A DNA stretch of 44,739 bases from a virus. Position 1 is the first letter of the stretch. Each line of letters starts with the position of its first letter. A program made the translations under genes and the position numbers. Below, piece by piece: positions 17,427-24,372 of this stretch. The notes under the pieces were generated by a model that worked only from the letters and a program-made list of their open reading frames with translations, was not told where the DNA came from and did no database searches. The stretch covers positions 1-44,739 of IMG/VR virus record IMGVR_UViG_3300025759_000173, one strand, 5' to 3'.

Positions 17427-19288
17427 TAAATTCTCCTTATGTTTGTGGGCAGGAGTAAACCCGAACGGGTCGCCGTATACGGCAAACCCTCGCGTTGCCA
17501 ACCGTTACTAGAATACACAGTTCCGGTAGGCTTTTTCCACCTTTCACGCCACATAATCCAACAAAACCACAACGCCATCACTCTGTCTTGACGCAAACGA
17601 CTACCACGAACCCCGGGTTTCCACGCATATAACTGGCGGCACATCTCATCAATTTCAAAACGTGTGTACGTGTCGTCGGCGTACGGCAAAACTATTTCTT
17701 GTTTGCGGAACGACTCAGCCATTGACGGCACACCAATATCGGGATCGTATTTGTTCCACCCTGTCAGGTGGTCGCGGATAGCGAAACCCCAGTAATCGCG
17801 TAGTTCTAAAAGGTTTTCGTCGTGGACGAGGCCTTTCTGAAACGCCATTGCTTCGATAACAACGTCGGAAACGTGTGCACCGCCTTGTGCGCAAAATTCT
17901 ATGACTTGTTGTAACCGGTCGATGATTTGGTGGTTTGATTTGAGTTCAACGTCTTCGATAATGCGACGTACGATGAGCCGGTAATCCGGCGTTGCCTCAA
18001 CTGCAAGGATGCAATTTTTGCCTCCAAGAGCAGGATCAATACCAACGTATACGATGCTATCAGGACTAGGGTAATCACTAAGACTGATTGAAGAATCTTT
18101 ACAATGTTCAACAATTTCTTTATCAAAGGTGCCCCTTCCTCTAGATGAGACACCGGGATTCTGCATGTAGTTGCGATCCCACGCCTCCGACCCAACCTTT
18201 TTACGTTGGCGTTCTAACTTTTCTAACGGCCATTTCTCAGGCCACAACGACTTTTCCTCGCCACTATCGTGATCTGTGATAATCGCAGGGAACCGCAACA
18301 CCTTCATAATTGACTGATCCATGTCAGGATCATCCATCAAGGCTTCATAGAAGTCGCCTTCACCGACACGAGTACCGCAAACCGTGGTAATACCAGATTC
18401 GCCGGGGCGGGACAGCAAGTCCTGCCGGAACCAGTTAACAAACTTGCTAGTTTGACCTAACGTAGTGGTCGATTGGATGTCGTCAACGTGTGCATGATCG
18501 GTACGGGTAGACACAATGTTCTTTGATCCTGCGCCGACAGCCAACATGCTGTAGTCACGTTCGTCATTACGGCGGGCACCACGCACAGTGAACCGGTTAT
18601 CAGACCACGCTTGCCGTGCACGACCGTCACCAGACTGTGGCATGAACGGCCCAAACCGCTCCACATACTTCGGTACTGGCCCTTCCGGGTTCATTCGGTC
18701 CATGACACGCCCCAAAATTTTCTGGGCGATTCCTTTGGATTCTGACGCGACCAGAAACCGGAACGATGGGTCCATCGCAAGTTTACGACTCGCATGGTTC
18801 TCAAATGTTGTTGTCTTCCCGAACTCCGGTGGCCACAACACCATCAAAATGTTTCCCGGTGGCGTTTTTTCTAGTTCGTTAATAAACATTAACTGGAACC
18901 ATGTAGGAACATGGCCAAAGAACTCGGCAATAAAAGAAGCGGCGGAGCCGTCATAGCCTGCGCTGTCGCCCATATCCGCCAGTTGGCGTGCTTCATCGCA
19001 CTTAGCCGCAAACTCAGGGAACCTTTGCCGGTATGATGCGTACGTAAAGTACGAAATGCCTTCAAGTTCGCAGGCTTCGGTCACCGATTTCTTGGTGCGA
19101 AGATGTTGAATAATGTTACGGCGACGCTGTTCTGCCTGTAAATACTTAGAAGTTTTGCCTTTAATGTGGACAACTTCTTTGTATGGCTCTGACGTAGCGT
19201 TTTCGTCAACAAATTCAAGCGACTCGGTAACTTCTTTCATCAAGTCGCTTATTAGTTTAGGGTCGTCTACCCTGTCGTCATCCGCCAT
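17426..19288 (-). CDS. terL: Terminase large subunit with N-terminal HTH
   Basis: A 620-residue DNA-packaging motor. Residues 68-92 form a helix-turn-helix (SVTEACELEGISYFTYASYRQ) of the kind usually found in the small subunit. Walker A is WPPEFGKTT (152-160), Walker B is HAHVDD (265-270). The RNase H-like nuclease has D418 (VGIDPALGG), E479 (VVIEAM) and D568 (QDRVMALW). ATPase drives DNA into the portal and the nuclease cuts concatemers. No separate small terminase gene is evident, so the N-terminal HTH may supply DNA recognition. The start has only a weak GGTGAT ribosome binding site. Confidence 0.95.
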   Translation of the reverse strand: MADDDRVDDPKLISDLMKEVTESLEFVDENATSEPYKEVVHIKGKTSKYLQAEQRRRNIIQHLRTKKSVTEACELEGISYFTYASYRQRFPEFAAKCDEARQLADMGDSAGYDGSAASFIAEFFGHVPTWFQLMFINELEKTPPGNILMVLWPPEFGKTTTFENHASRKLAMDPSFRFLVASESKGIAQKILGRVMDRMNPEGPVPKYVERFGPFMPQSGDGRARQAWSDNRFTVRGARRNDERDYSMLAVGAGSKNIVSTRTDHAHVDDIQSTTTLGQTSKFVNWFRQDLLSRPGESGITTVCGTRVGEGDFYEALMDDPDMDQSIMKVLRFPAIITDHDSGEEKSLWPEKWPLEKLERQRKKVGSEAWDRNYMQNPGVSSRGRGTFDKEIVEHCKDSSISLSDYPSPDSIVYVGIDPALGGKNCILAVEATPDYRLIVRRIIEDVELKSNHQIIDRLQQVIEFCAQGGAHVSDVVIEAMAFQKGLVHDENLLELRDYWGFAIRDHLTGWNKYDPDIGVPSMAESFRKQEIVLPYADDTYTRFEIDEMCRQLYAWKPGVRGSRLRQDRVMALWFCWIMWRERWKKPTGTVYSSNGWQREGLPYTATRSGLLLPTNIRRI

Positions 19289-19312
19289 ATATCACCAGCG
19301 TAGAAAAAATTT

Positions 19313-19627
19313 TTAGAAAATGGTGGGGATTTTGACGACGGATGCGTCCATGCCTGCGGCGGAGATGAGTCTGATCCATGTGTTTCGTGGTGCGGGGACG
19401 CGGATTCGTTCGTCGGCGTGTGAGATGTATGTGTTGTCTGCGCCTGCGGTGATGGTGGGTAGTTCGGCTTCTGTGGCTGCGGTGGCGAAGTATACGTCGT
19501 TGTGTGACCCGTGGGAGTGGGCGATGATGTCGATGTATCGGCCTGCTCCGGTGAGGTTGATGGTGTAGGCGGTGTTTGCAGTGAGGGTTACGTGTGCTGC
19601 TTTTTCTACGGTTTTGTCTGCGGCCAT
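19313..19627 (-). CDS. Small beta-rich virion-type protein, paralogue A
   Basis: A 104-residue protein with alternating beta strands (HVTLTANTAYTINLTGAGRY), the shared motif LTGAGRYIDII, and a C-terminal IRVPAPRNTWIRL strand. The same pattern occurs in the 136-residue protein at 20363-20773 (LTGAGKYLDVV; VRVPVTRDVWVRV), so the two are paralogues. The start follows GGAG. The domain looks like a jelly-roll or decoration fold, but the function is unknown. It is coded in the cluster of small virion or tail genes before the terminase. Confidence 0.7.
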   Translation of the reverse strand: MAADKTVEKAAHVTLTANTAYTINLTGAGRYIDIIAHSHGSHNDVYFATAATEAELPTITAGADNTYISHADERIRVPAPRNTWIRLISAAGMDASVVKIPTIF

Positions 19628-19629
19628 TG

Positions 19630-19854
19630 TTATTCTCCGGTGTTATAGTTAGGCGGGTCGGGTGCGTCCCATGTCGGGCTTGGCGTCCAAGTGGCGGGTG
19701 CGTCGCGTAACTGCTGCCGATAGGTCGCCCACGCTTCACGGTCTACGGGTGCGTCCGCAACTTGTGTCCAGTCAGAGGCCGCTAATAGTTGATTACGGGT
19801 CGCCCGCATGTTGGCTTTGTAATCATCGGTCGGCATGTCGCAACGTACAAGCAT
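19630..19854 (-). CDS. Tail assembly chaperone-like protein
   Basis: A 74-residue protein with the recurrent phage motif RNQLLAASDWTQVADAP, followed by W-x-x-YRQQLRDAP. This pattern defines small proteins annotated as Phage_tail_APC / XkdW-like, often found beside fibre genes; the chaperone role is by family annotation only. ATG overlaps the previous stop (TGATG). In a podovirus-like genome the partner is more likely a fibre or decoration protein than a tail tube. Confidence 0.72.
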   Translation of the reverse strand: MLVRCDMPTDDYKANMRATRNQLLAASDWTQVADAPVDREAWATYRQQLRDAPATWTPSPTWDAPDPPNYNTGE

Positions 19855-20306
19855 CAGACCGGCCCCATATCTTCAAGCACTAATGAAACTCTTTCGGCAG
19901 AACCGTTAAACACGGTGGCCGTTCCAGTATTCGTGAAACCGCGTAGTTTGATTGTGTGGGAACCGGCAGTCGTGGAGAACACATAAAAACCTGCTATGTG
20001 TCCGTAGTAGCCAGAGCCGTTGCTGTAGGTGTAAACGTTCTGAACGGCGGCACCGTCAAGGTTCATTTCCATAACAAGCCAACCGGCTGTGTTTCTATCA
20101 AAAACGGCAACCATTCCAGAGGCGCGATAGTACCTGTTTGCTTGCGCCGTAAAAGTAATCGACGGCCCCAAATCAACAGTTGTTGTGCCGACTAATATTG
20201 TGCCGCCAGTTGCCGTGCGCGAAACATCGACAATACCGGCGGGTAGGTCGTTCATGTCGGCTGCGGTAAGTACGTCGTTGCTGGAGAAATCGCCGGGAGC
20301 GGTCAT
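19854..20306 (-). CDS. Probable virion or fibre-associated beta protein
   Basis: A 150-residue protein starting with SNDVLTAADMNDLPAG, a linker widely seen at the N terminus of phage fibre-associated proteins. It continues as a beta-rich domain with aromatic and Gly-rich strands (YTYSNGSGYYGHIAGFY). It resembles small C1q- or jelly-roll-like receptor or decoration modules. The start has AAAGG upstream at somewhat long spacing. Attachment to the particle surface is inferred from family resemblance and from neighbouring genes. Confidence 0.65.
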   Translation of the reverse strand: MTAPGDFSSNDVLTAADMNDLPAGIVDVSRTATGGTILVGTTTVDLGPSITFTAQANRYYRASGMVAVFDRNTAGWLVMEMNLDGAAVQNVYTYSNGSGYYGHIAGFYVFSTTAGSHTIKLRGFTNTGTATVFNGSAERVSLVLEDMGPV

Positions 20307-20362
20307 AACACCAATTTACCTTTCATCCGAACAAGAATACAAACAAGCCAATAATAACACAA

Positions 20363-20773
20363 TTAGCCCAACCGGTTCTGATCTAACACTCCTAAAGTAT
20401 TAGAATCCAACGTAAAATACACAGGGGTTGTGGCGTCACGGAAACGATCCGGCATAAACGGGATGCTGTTCTTCACCAACGACACTTCAGTATCAAACTC
20501 TGCTAACACCCGCACCCACACATCACGAGTCACCGGCACACGAACCCGATGCGGATAACCAGCAACATTCACATCATCACCATCAACCGTAACCGTCACA
20601 AGATCAGCCTCGCTGTCCGCAACCGTAAAAAAAATTTTTGTCCACTCAACACCCAAATGTCCAACCACATCCAAATATTTACCTGCACCAGTCAACCGCA
20701 CCGTCTGAGCCACACCACCCGTCAACGACAAATGCGCCGAATCAACAACCGTCACATCAGCAGCCACACCCAT
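20363..20773 (-). CDS. Small beta-rich virion-type protein, paralogue B
   Basis: A 136-residue protein sharing LTGAG(K/R)Y(L/I)D, a V-x-FT/FAT strand and a (I/V)RVP-x-x-R-x-(V/T)W(V/I)R strand with the 104-residue protein at 19313-19627. It has about 30 extra C-terminal residues (FMPDRFRDATTPVYF). It is the first gene of the long leftward block, next to the divergent control region, so its mRNA leader should start within 20774-21200. Function unknown; probably virion surface. Confidence 0.68.
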   Translation of the reverse strand: MGVAADVTVVDSAHLSLTGGVAQTVRLTGAGKYLDVVGHLGVEWTKIFFTVADSEADLVTVTVDGDDVNVAGYPHRVRVPVTRDVWVRVLAEFDTEVSLVKNSIPFMPDRFRDATTPVYFTLDSNTLGVLDQNRLG

Positions 20774-21149
20774 CTCCCATACAGATCACACCAATCACAA
20801 AACAAGATACTTAACAGGCACATCAACCCTGCCACAGATGATACCATGACACCTACGTGCCACGCAGCACTCGGTCGTACCCCAGTTGCACGGGGCGGGA
20901 CGGAACCCACGGGAACGTGGTCGATCCGCCATGCCCAGCAACGATCCCATCACGAACTCTTGCGGCAGCAGTAAGAGCGGAGGCACGAACCGGCAACGGC
21001 GAACAAACAAACACAGACGTATTCCCGCGTCACAAAACAAAGCGGAGGTAGTCCAAGTGTGGCAACTGGACGGGGGACACAAACACCCATCTGCACACAA
21101 CAACACCCCCACACCCAAAAAACACTGCACAACCCAAAAAAACCAAGGC

Positions 21150-21160
21150 TGTACTGTACA
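21150..21160 (-). promoter_or_regulatory. Palindrome and possible leftward -10 box
   Basis: TGTACTGTACA is an inverted repeat with a one-base centre. Read leftward it includes TACAGT, a fair -10 box (TANNNT) pointing at the structural block, about 380 bases before its first gene. A regulator bound here would block the promoter. No good -35 box is visible. This is a guess from pattern only. Confidence 0.25.
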
Positions 21161-21221
21161 TACATCTACCCCTCGTGGCACATCAGGCCCATGCGGGTTA
21201 CGTCTTGACTGGTACCGGACA

Positions 21222-21398
21222 CCCCCACCCCCTCAAACTACGACCCCCCACCCCACCTCGCAACCCACCGACGTTCTACGGCTGTAAGTTTGTGGTGTGT
21301 TGCGCTAGTGTTGCTTGGGTTTCGTGGTACGGGCGGTTACGTTGGTGGTGTGTGCCCAGGTTGGGGGTTGTGGGGGTGGCTGCGTGGGGTTGGGCGGG
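21222..21398. other. Paired G-quadruplex-capable tracts at skew switch
   Basis: C-tracts at 21222-21254 (five, five, six and four Cs) could form a G-quadruplex on the - strand. G-tracts at 21363-21398 (five, five, four and three Gs) could do so on the + strand. The two sets flank the point where strand composition flips. Such tracts near divergent promoters or origins can stall polymerases; a role here is inference. Confidence 0.45.
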
Positions 21399-21754
21399 TG
21401 ACCCTTGGCCGATCCGTGGCCAGCCGTTGCTGGTCAGGGTCGGGGCTGTTGCGGTGGCCTGTTTGCGCTGTGCGGGTCGGGCTGGTGCGGCTCTCCGGCG
21501 TTGGTTTGACTCGCGTGCGAGCGTTGGTCTTTGGTCTTGGCATCGGGTCTCAGAGTGCGTGGCGCGGATCGCACGTGGGCCGTCGGCGTGTACTGCGGTG
21601 CCTGCAGTCGTCTGTCCGGCAGGTGTTCTCTGCTTGGCGCATCTCGCGGTCTTGCCTTTCGCAGGTGCCAGCGAGGTGTGCGATGGGCGTGAACATGGTC
21701 ACTCGGTCTTTCTACTGCCACCGGCCTCCCCCGTACAGTCGGGGAAGCATCTAC

Positions 21755-21777
21755 GGTCGGGGGTCACCCCCGTGACC
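21755..21777. other. GC hairpin in control region
   Basis: GGGGG and CCCCC arms separated by TCA, flanked by GGTC and GACC, give a very stable stem. There is no following T-run, so it is not a standard terminator. It may be an early transcript structure or protein site. Confidence 0.35.
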
Positions 21778-22315
21778 CTACGCGGTTTATCGGGTCGGCC
21801 TCGCCGCCGATGCAGCAGCCGGGACTATGCCATCCCCCGACTCGCGGTCTTCTGTGTCTCGCATCCCCCGCCTTGTTTCCGTCGTTGCTTCGTGCAGCAC
21901 AATCCGTGTGGGAACGTGCTCCCCGCGACGGTGCGGTCGATATGACATGCCGTCCCCGGTGGGTCATGGTCGTCCTGTCCGAACGGGGGTCCATCAGAAC
22001 GGTCGATGACTACATCGCCGTGGCATGATCCAGCGGTTTCGGCGGGCGATGGGCTAACCCGTCTGGTGAGGTTGCTGTAACATCGGTTAGTCTCTGTGTT
22101 GTTGTAGAGGGACTGTCGGGGACACGGGGTCGCGCCGTGTTCAACGACCTGCATCGTCCTTCATCGGGGACGCTCTCCGTGGGGTGCAGCAACGAGTCCG
22201 GCGGCGCAGAACCCCAACCGGCCGACCAGTGTCGAAGATACGTCCTTGTTTCGACCAAGGCTCGCTGGGTTACTCTGGCCCAAAGTGTTCCTAACGTTTG
22301 GCCCCGATCCACCAT

Positions 22316-22339
22316 ACCATGACGAAACCCAGTCATGGT
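22316..22339 (+). promoter_or_regulatory. Inverted repeat (possible operator) abutting TTGACA
   Basis: ACCATGAC and GTCATGGT form an 8-bp perfect inverted repeat with an 8-base loop. The right arm runs directly into a perfect TTGACA at 22339-22344, 38 bases before the first rightward gene. No good -10 box follows at 17 bases, so the promoter itself is uncertain. The repeat is a plausible operator or 5' hairpin controlling the early genes. Confidence 0.35.
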
Positions 22340-22376
22340 TGACATGGCGTTCGGGACCAAACAGAAAGGAACACTA

Positions 22377-22589
22377 ATGGACCCAGCAACCCTAGCCGAG
22401 ACTTTGGCCGACCCAAGGGACGACTTCGAGCATCTGTTCGACTCGCCCGAGGTTCCTCTGCCACCGTCCACGGCTGCAACCATCACGGAGTTCATCCCCG
22501 TGAAGTACGGCAACGTCGTACGAACCCGGACACGACGCCTGATCGTGTCCACCGTCATTCCCAACAACAACAAGGAGACAAACCAATGA
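22377..22589 (+). CDS. Small acidic early protein, unknown function
   Basis: A 70-residue protein starting MDPATLAETLADPRDDF after a good ribosome binding site (AAAGGA, six bases before the ATG). The C terminus is basic (RTRTRRLIVS). Codons mostly end in C or G, unlike most rightward genes. It overlaps the next gene by four bases, so the two form the first operon unit after the control region. Family not recognised. Confidence 0.7.
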   Translation: MDPATLAETLADPRDDFEHLFDSPEVPLPPSTAATITEFIPVKYGNVVRTRTRRLIVSTVIPNNNKETNQ

Positions 22590-23260
22590 CAGCAACCAAC
22601 ACCACAGCGGGAAGCCACATTGCCCGCTACGAAACCGACCGGATCGATGAAGCCACGGCGACCATCGACCGGTTCTGGGACCCCCAGTCCGGCCAGTTCT
22701 TCCTGACCCACAGCGTGGACGGCATGGTCAACGACCGCATCCGCGAGGGGGCACGGTTCCCCCACGGTGTGCTGGCAACGATCAACAACGGCTTCAAGTC
22801 GTGGGTGCGAGACAAGGAAGCCCGCATCATCGAGGGCTGGCGAGTCCCGATCACGCTGTCCGGCGACGAGTACCGACCCGGAACCAGCGTGGATCACGAC
22901 GGCGACACTATCCCGACCGTGATGTTCCTGCCGATGTACGAGGAAGGCCGGATGGCCAAGAAGACCGGCGACCTGTTCGCCGCCGTCGCTCACCATTCGC
23001 TGGACACCTACGAGTTCAAGACCTGCGGATGCGACCTGAAAGCAGAGAATCCCTGCTGCCGGACAGCCGAGCAGATCACCATGCAGTCCACGGCCAACGG
23101 CTTCCACGGGCTGATCCGCACCTACGCCACTCTGGACCAGTGCCAAGAAGACCGCAACGCGCTCGCACAAGCGGTCAAACTGCTCACCGGAGAGGCTCGC
23201 ACCAGCGACCGTCCCGATCAGCGACAGGCCAAGCCGCAGCAGGCTCCCGACCTGATCTGA
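22586..23260 (+). CDS. Early protein with Cys cluster, GC-rich codon use
   Basis: A 224-residue protein with an AAGGAG ribosome binding site. Residues about 145-165 hold a Cys cluster (KTCGCD...NPCCRTAEQ) that could bind a metal. The rest alternates strands and helices (VDHDGDTIPTVMFLPMYEE). Codons end in C/G far more than in the later rightward genes, as in the capsid gene. That suggests high expression or different ancestry. A long antisense frame covers the same interval but lacks a ribosome binding site. The first-transcribed position suggests host takeover or an abundant early product; I cannot name a family. Confidence 0.8.
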   Translation: MTATNTTAGSHIARYETDRIDEATATIDRFWDPQSGQFFLTHSVDGMVNDRIREGARFPHGVLATINNGFKSWVRDKEARIIEGWRVPITLSGDEYRPGTSVDHDGDTIPTVMFLPMYEEGRMAKKTGDLFAAVAHHSLDTYEFKTCGCDLKAENPCCRTAEQITMQSTANGFHGLIRTYATLDQCQEDRNALAQAVKLLTGEARTSDRPDQRQAKPQQAPDLI

Positions 23261-23275
23261 CCTAGCAACGGCGGT

Positions 23276-23297
23276 GGCCCCGGCTTCGGCCGGGGTC
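23276..23297 (+). terminator. GC hairpin with UUCG loop after first early operon
   Basis: Arms GGCCCCGG and CCGGGGTC pair over eight bases (one G-U) and close a C-UUCG-G tetraloop, an exceptionally stable structure, 15 bases after the stop at 23260. No T-run follows. That fits actinobacterial terminators, which often lack one, or an mRNA-stabilising 3' end. Confidence 0.65.
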
Positions 23298-23381
23298 ACT
23301 TCCGCGTGAAATGAGGACGGCGAAGCCGACGTAATCATTTCCCCACGCCGCCACCGGCAGGGAACGAGTAGGAGAGATGAG

Positions 23382-23507
23382 ATGCTTGTCTTGCGATTAT
23401 CTGTGGCGAGAGGATGGAGGTGGTGGCTTGTGGGCATTGAGCGAGCGCGAGCGAGTGAGATGTGGAGTGAGTGGTGGGTGGAGAGATGGGAATATGAGAG
23501 AGTGTGA
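23382..23507 (+). CDS. Possible tiny Trp-rich peptide gene
   Basis: A 41-codon frame starting MLVLRLSVARGWRWW with GGAG seven bases before the ATG, and ending in a Trp/Glu/Arg-rich segment (SEMWSEWWVERWEYERV). It lies in a strongly purine-rich stretch (about 23350-23530), so the composition may be an artefact of that skew. A second start at 23377 opens another frame. If made, an amphipathic Trp-rich peptide could act at membranes. The rest of 23298-23576 holds nothing else I can support. Confidence 0.28.
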   Translation: MLVLRLSVARGWRWWLVGIERARASEMWSEWWVERWEYERV

Positions 23508-23576
23508 GGGGAGGGGGGGTACTGCTGAAGTGAGGTGGGTCAGATCGTGACTGGTACTGAACAAAGGAGAGTTTTT

Positions 23577-23840
23577 ATGTCGAATGAGCCAACGCCTTGG
23601 GATTTTCCCGATAATGATGGTTGGGCACTTAGGAGTGAGATGACGAGAGCGGAGCATGAGATTGCTGCTATGGAGTTGTGGGGGTGGCCTGCATGGTTTG
23701 CTGTCCTGTTTGTTGACCGGCTGTTGGCGGATCGGTCGCAGCCACCGAAGCGTGTGTTTTGGTCGGTGTATAGCGACGCTGTTGAATCTTTGCGTGAAGG
23801 TATTGACAATGTGTATTGCCCGGAAGGATGGGAGTTGTAA
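23577..23840 (+). CDS. Small acidic Trp-rich protein, unknown
   Basis: An 87-residue protein starting MSNEPTPWDFPDNDGW after AAAGGAGAG, which decides the start over an upstream in-frame ATG. It has a hydrophobic stretch around residues 37-50 (LWGWPAWFAVLFVDRLL) that may be an amphipathic helix or a short membrane segment, and an acidic C terminus. The stop overlaps the next ATG as TAATG. No family recognised. Confidence 0.72.
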   Translation: MSNEPTPWDFPDNDGWALRSEMTRAEHEIAAMELWGWPAWFAVLFVDRLLADRSQPPKRVFWSVYSDAVESLREGIDNVYCPEGWEL

Positions 23841-24049
23841 TGAGATTTGTGCTTACTGCGAATGAGATTGTGTCGGTGCGCGAGTTGTTGCATCAGGAGG
23901 CTGTGCGTTTGGGTATGTTCAGTGATAACTTTGATATCAACAGTTTGACGTATCATGAGAAGCGTTTGATGAATCTGATGCGTAACATGGACACATGGTT
24001 TGAGGATGTAATGAATCGTGCGTTCGATGCGACATACGACAGTATGTAG
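23840..24049 (+). CDS. Small helical protein, unknown
   Basis: A 69-residue, mainly helical protein (MRFVLTANEIVSVRELLHQEA) translationally coupled to the previous gene through TAATG, with GGGAG upstream. It is the last gene before the structured RNA locus. No known motif; possibly an early host-interaction protein. Confidence 0.68.
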   Translation: MRFVLTANEIVSVRELLHQEAVRLGMFSDNFDINSLTYHEKRLMNLMRNMDTWFEDVMNRAFDATYDSM

Positions 24050-24212
24050 TTCCGGCGTGGCACAGCGTCGTTAGCAATATGGCAACTGTGTCTGGCGCAA
24101 CAACATTGGTAGATTTTGTGTTGCGACATTTGTAGAACTACCCCTCAAGTTGCATGAGGTAAAACGCGCCTTCGCTGATACAAGGCAAGGTTCAGTGTAA
24201 GTATTGGATTCC

Positions 24213-24239
24213 CCTCCTGAGCACGAGGTGAAACTGCTC
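24213..24239 (+). repeat. Pseudoknot repeat unit A
   Basis: 27 bases. CCTC pairs with GAGG and GAGCA with TGCTC in interleaved order; the second loop is A-rich. It matches unit C (24339-24365) at all stem positions and differs only at two loop bases. Confidence 0.7.
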
Positions 24240-24311
24240 ACGCGCAACGGGGCGACGAGTGGGCAATAACATCCCCGCTCTGAGTTTGGGTATCCCCACC
24301 AGATGCGCAAC

Positions 24312-24336
24312 TCCTGAGCATGAGGGCCAACTGCTC
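24312..24336 (+). repeat. Pseudoknot repeat unit B
   Basis: The same unit with a weaker first stem (CTC/GAG) and the loop changed to GGCCAAC; the second stem GAGCA/TGCTC is unchanged. Conservation of paired bases with loop drift supports selection on RNA structure. Confidence 0.65.
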
Positions 24337-24338
24337 AC

Positions 24339-24365
24339 CCTCCTGAGCATGAGGTAAAACTGCTC
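24339..24365 (+). repeat. Pseudoknot repeat unit C
   Basis: The third copy, directly after unit B. Stems CCTC/GAGG and GAGCA/TGCTC are intact with TAAAAC between them. It lies seven bases before the possible tRNA-like 5' acceptor strand at 24373. Confidence 0.7.
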
Positions 24366-24372
24366 ACCGCAT

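Larger units (their letters stand above)
20774..22376. other. GC-rich divergent control region without convincing genes
   Basis: About 1.6 kb separating the leftward and rightward blocks. Open frames exist on both strands, but they are rich in Cys, Trp, Arg and Pro, lack ribosome binding sites and overlap each other, so I regard them as products of GC skew. The + strand is C- and A-rich up to about 21280 and G- and T-rich after it. Contents include G/C tracts around the switch, a TGTAC/GTACA palindrome, hairpins at 21755-21777 and 22122-22140, and an inverted repeat before the first rightward gene. It is the best candidate for promoters and possibly a replication origin. Confidence 0.6.

Noticed and set aside
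19278-19739. 153-codon leftward frame rich in Arg/His
   Set aside because: Shadow of the 104- and 74-residue genes in another frame; its Arg/His-rich composition comes from frame shift of C-rich codons.
20795-21181. 128-codon leftward frame before the structural block
   Set aside because: Unnatural Cys/Trp-rich translation, no ribosome binding site, entirely within the C-rich skewed segment.
21175-21945. 256-codon rightward frame in the control region
   Set aside because: Rich in Cys, Trp, Arg and Pro from G-rich skew, no ribosome binding site, crosses the composition switch and overlaps other frames of similar length.
22010-23437. 475-codon leftward frame opposite the first early genes
   Set aside because: No ribosome binding site, skewed composition, and it lies antisense to two genes with strong ribosome binding sites and natural protein sequence. 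GC-rich C-ending codons on the other strand explain the open frame.
24213-24365. CRISPR-like array in the repeat region
   Set aside because: Only three near-identical units with irregular spacing (2 to about 70 bases between) and no equal-length spacers; the paired stems explain the conservation better. No cas genes apart from the Cas4-like nuclease, which is typical of phage recombination genes.
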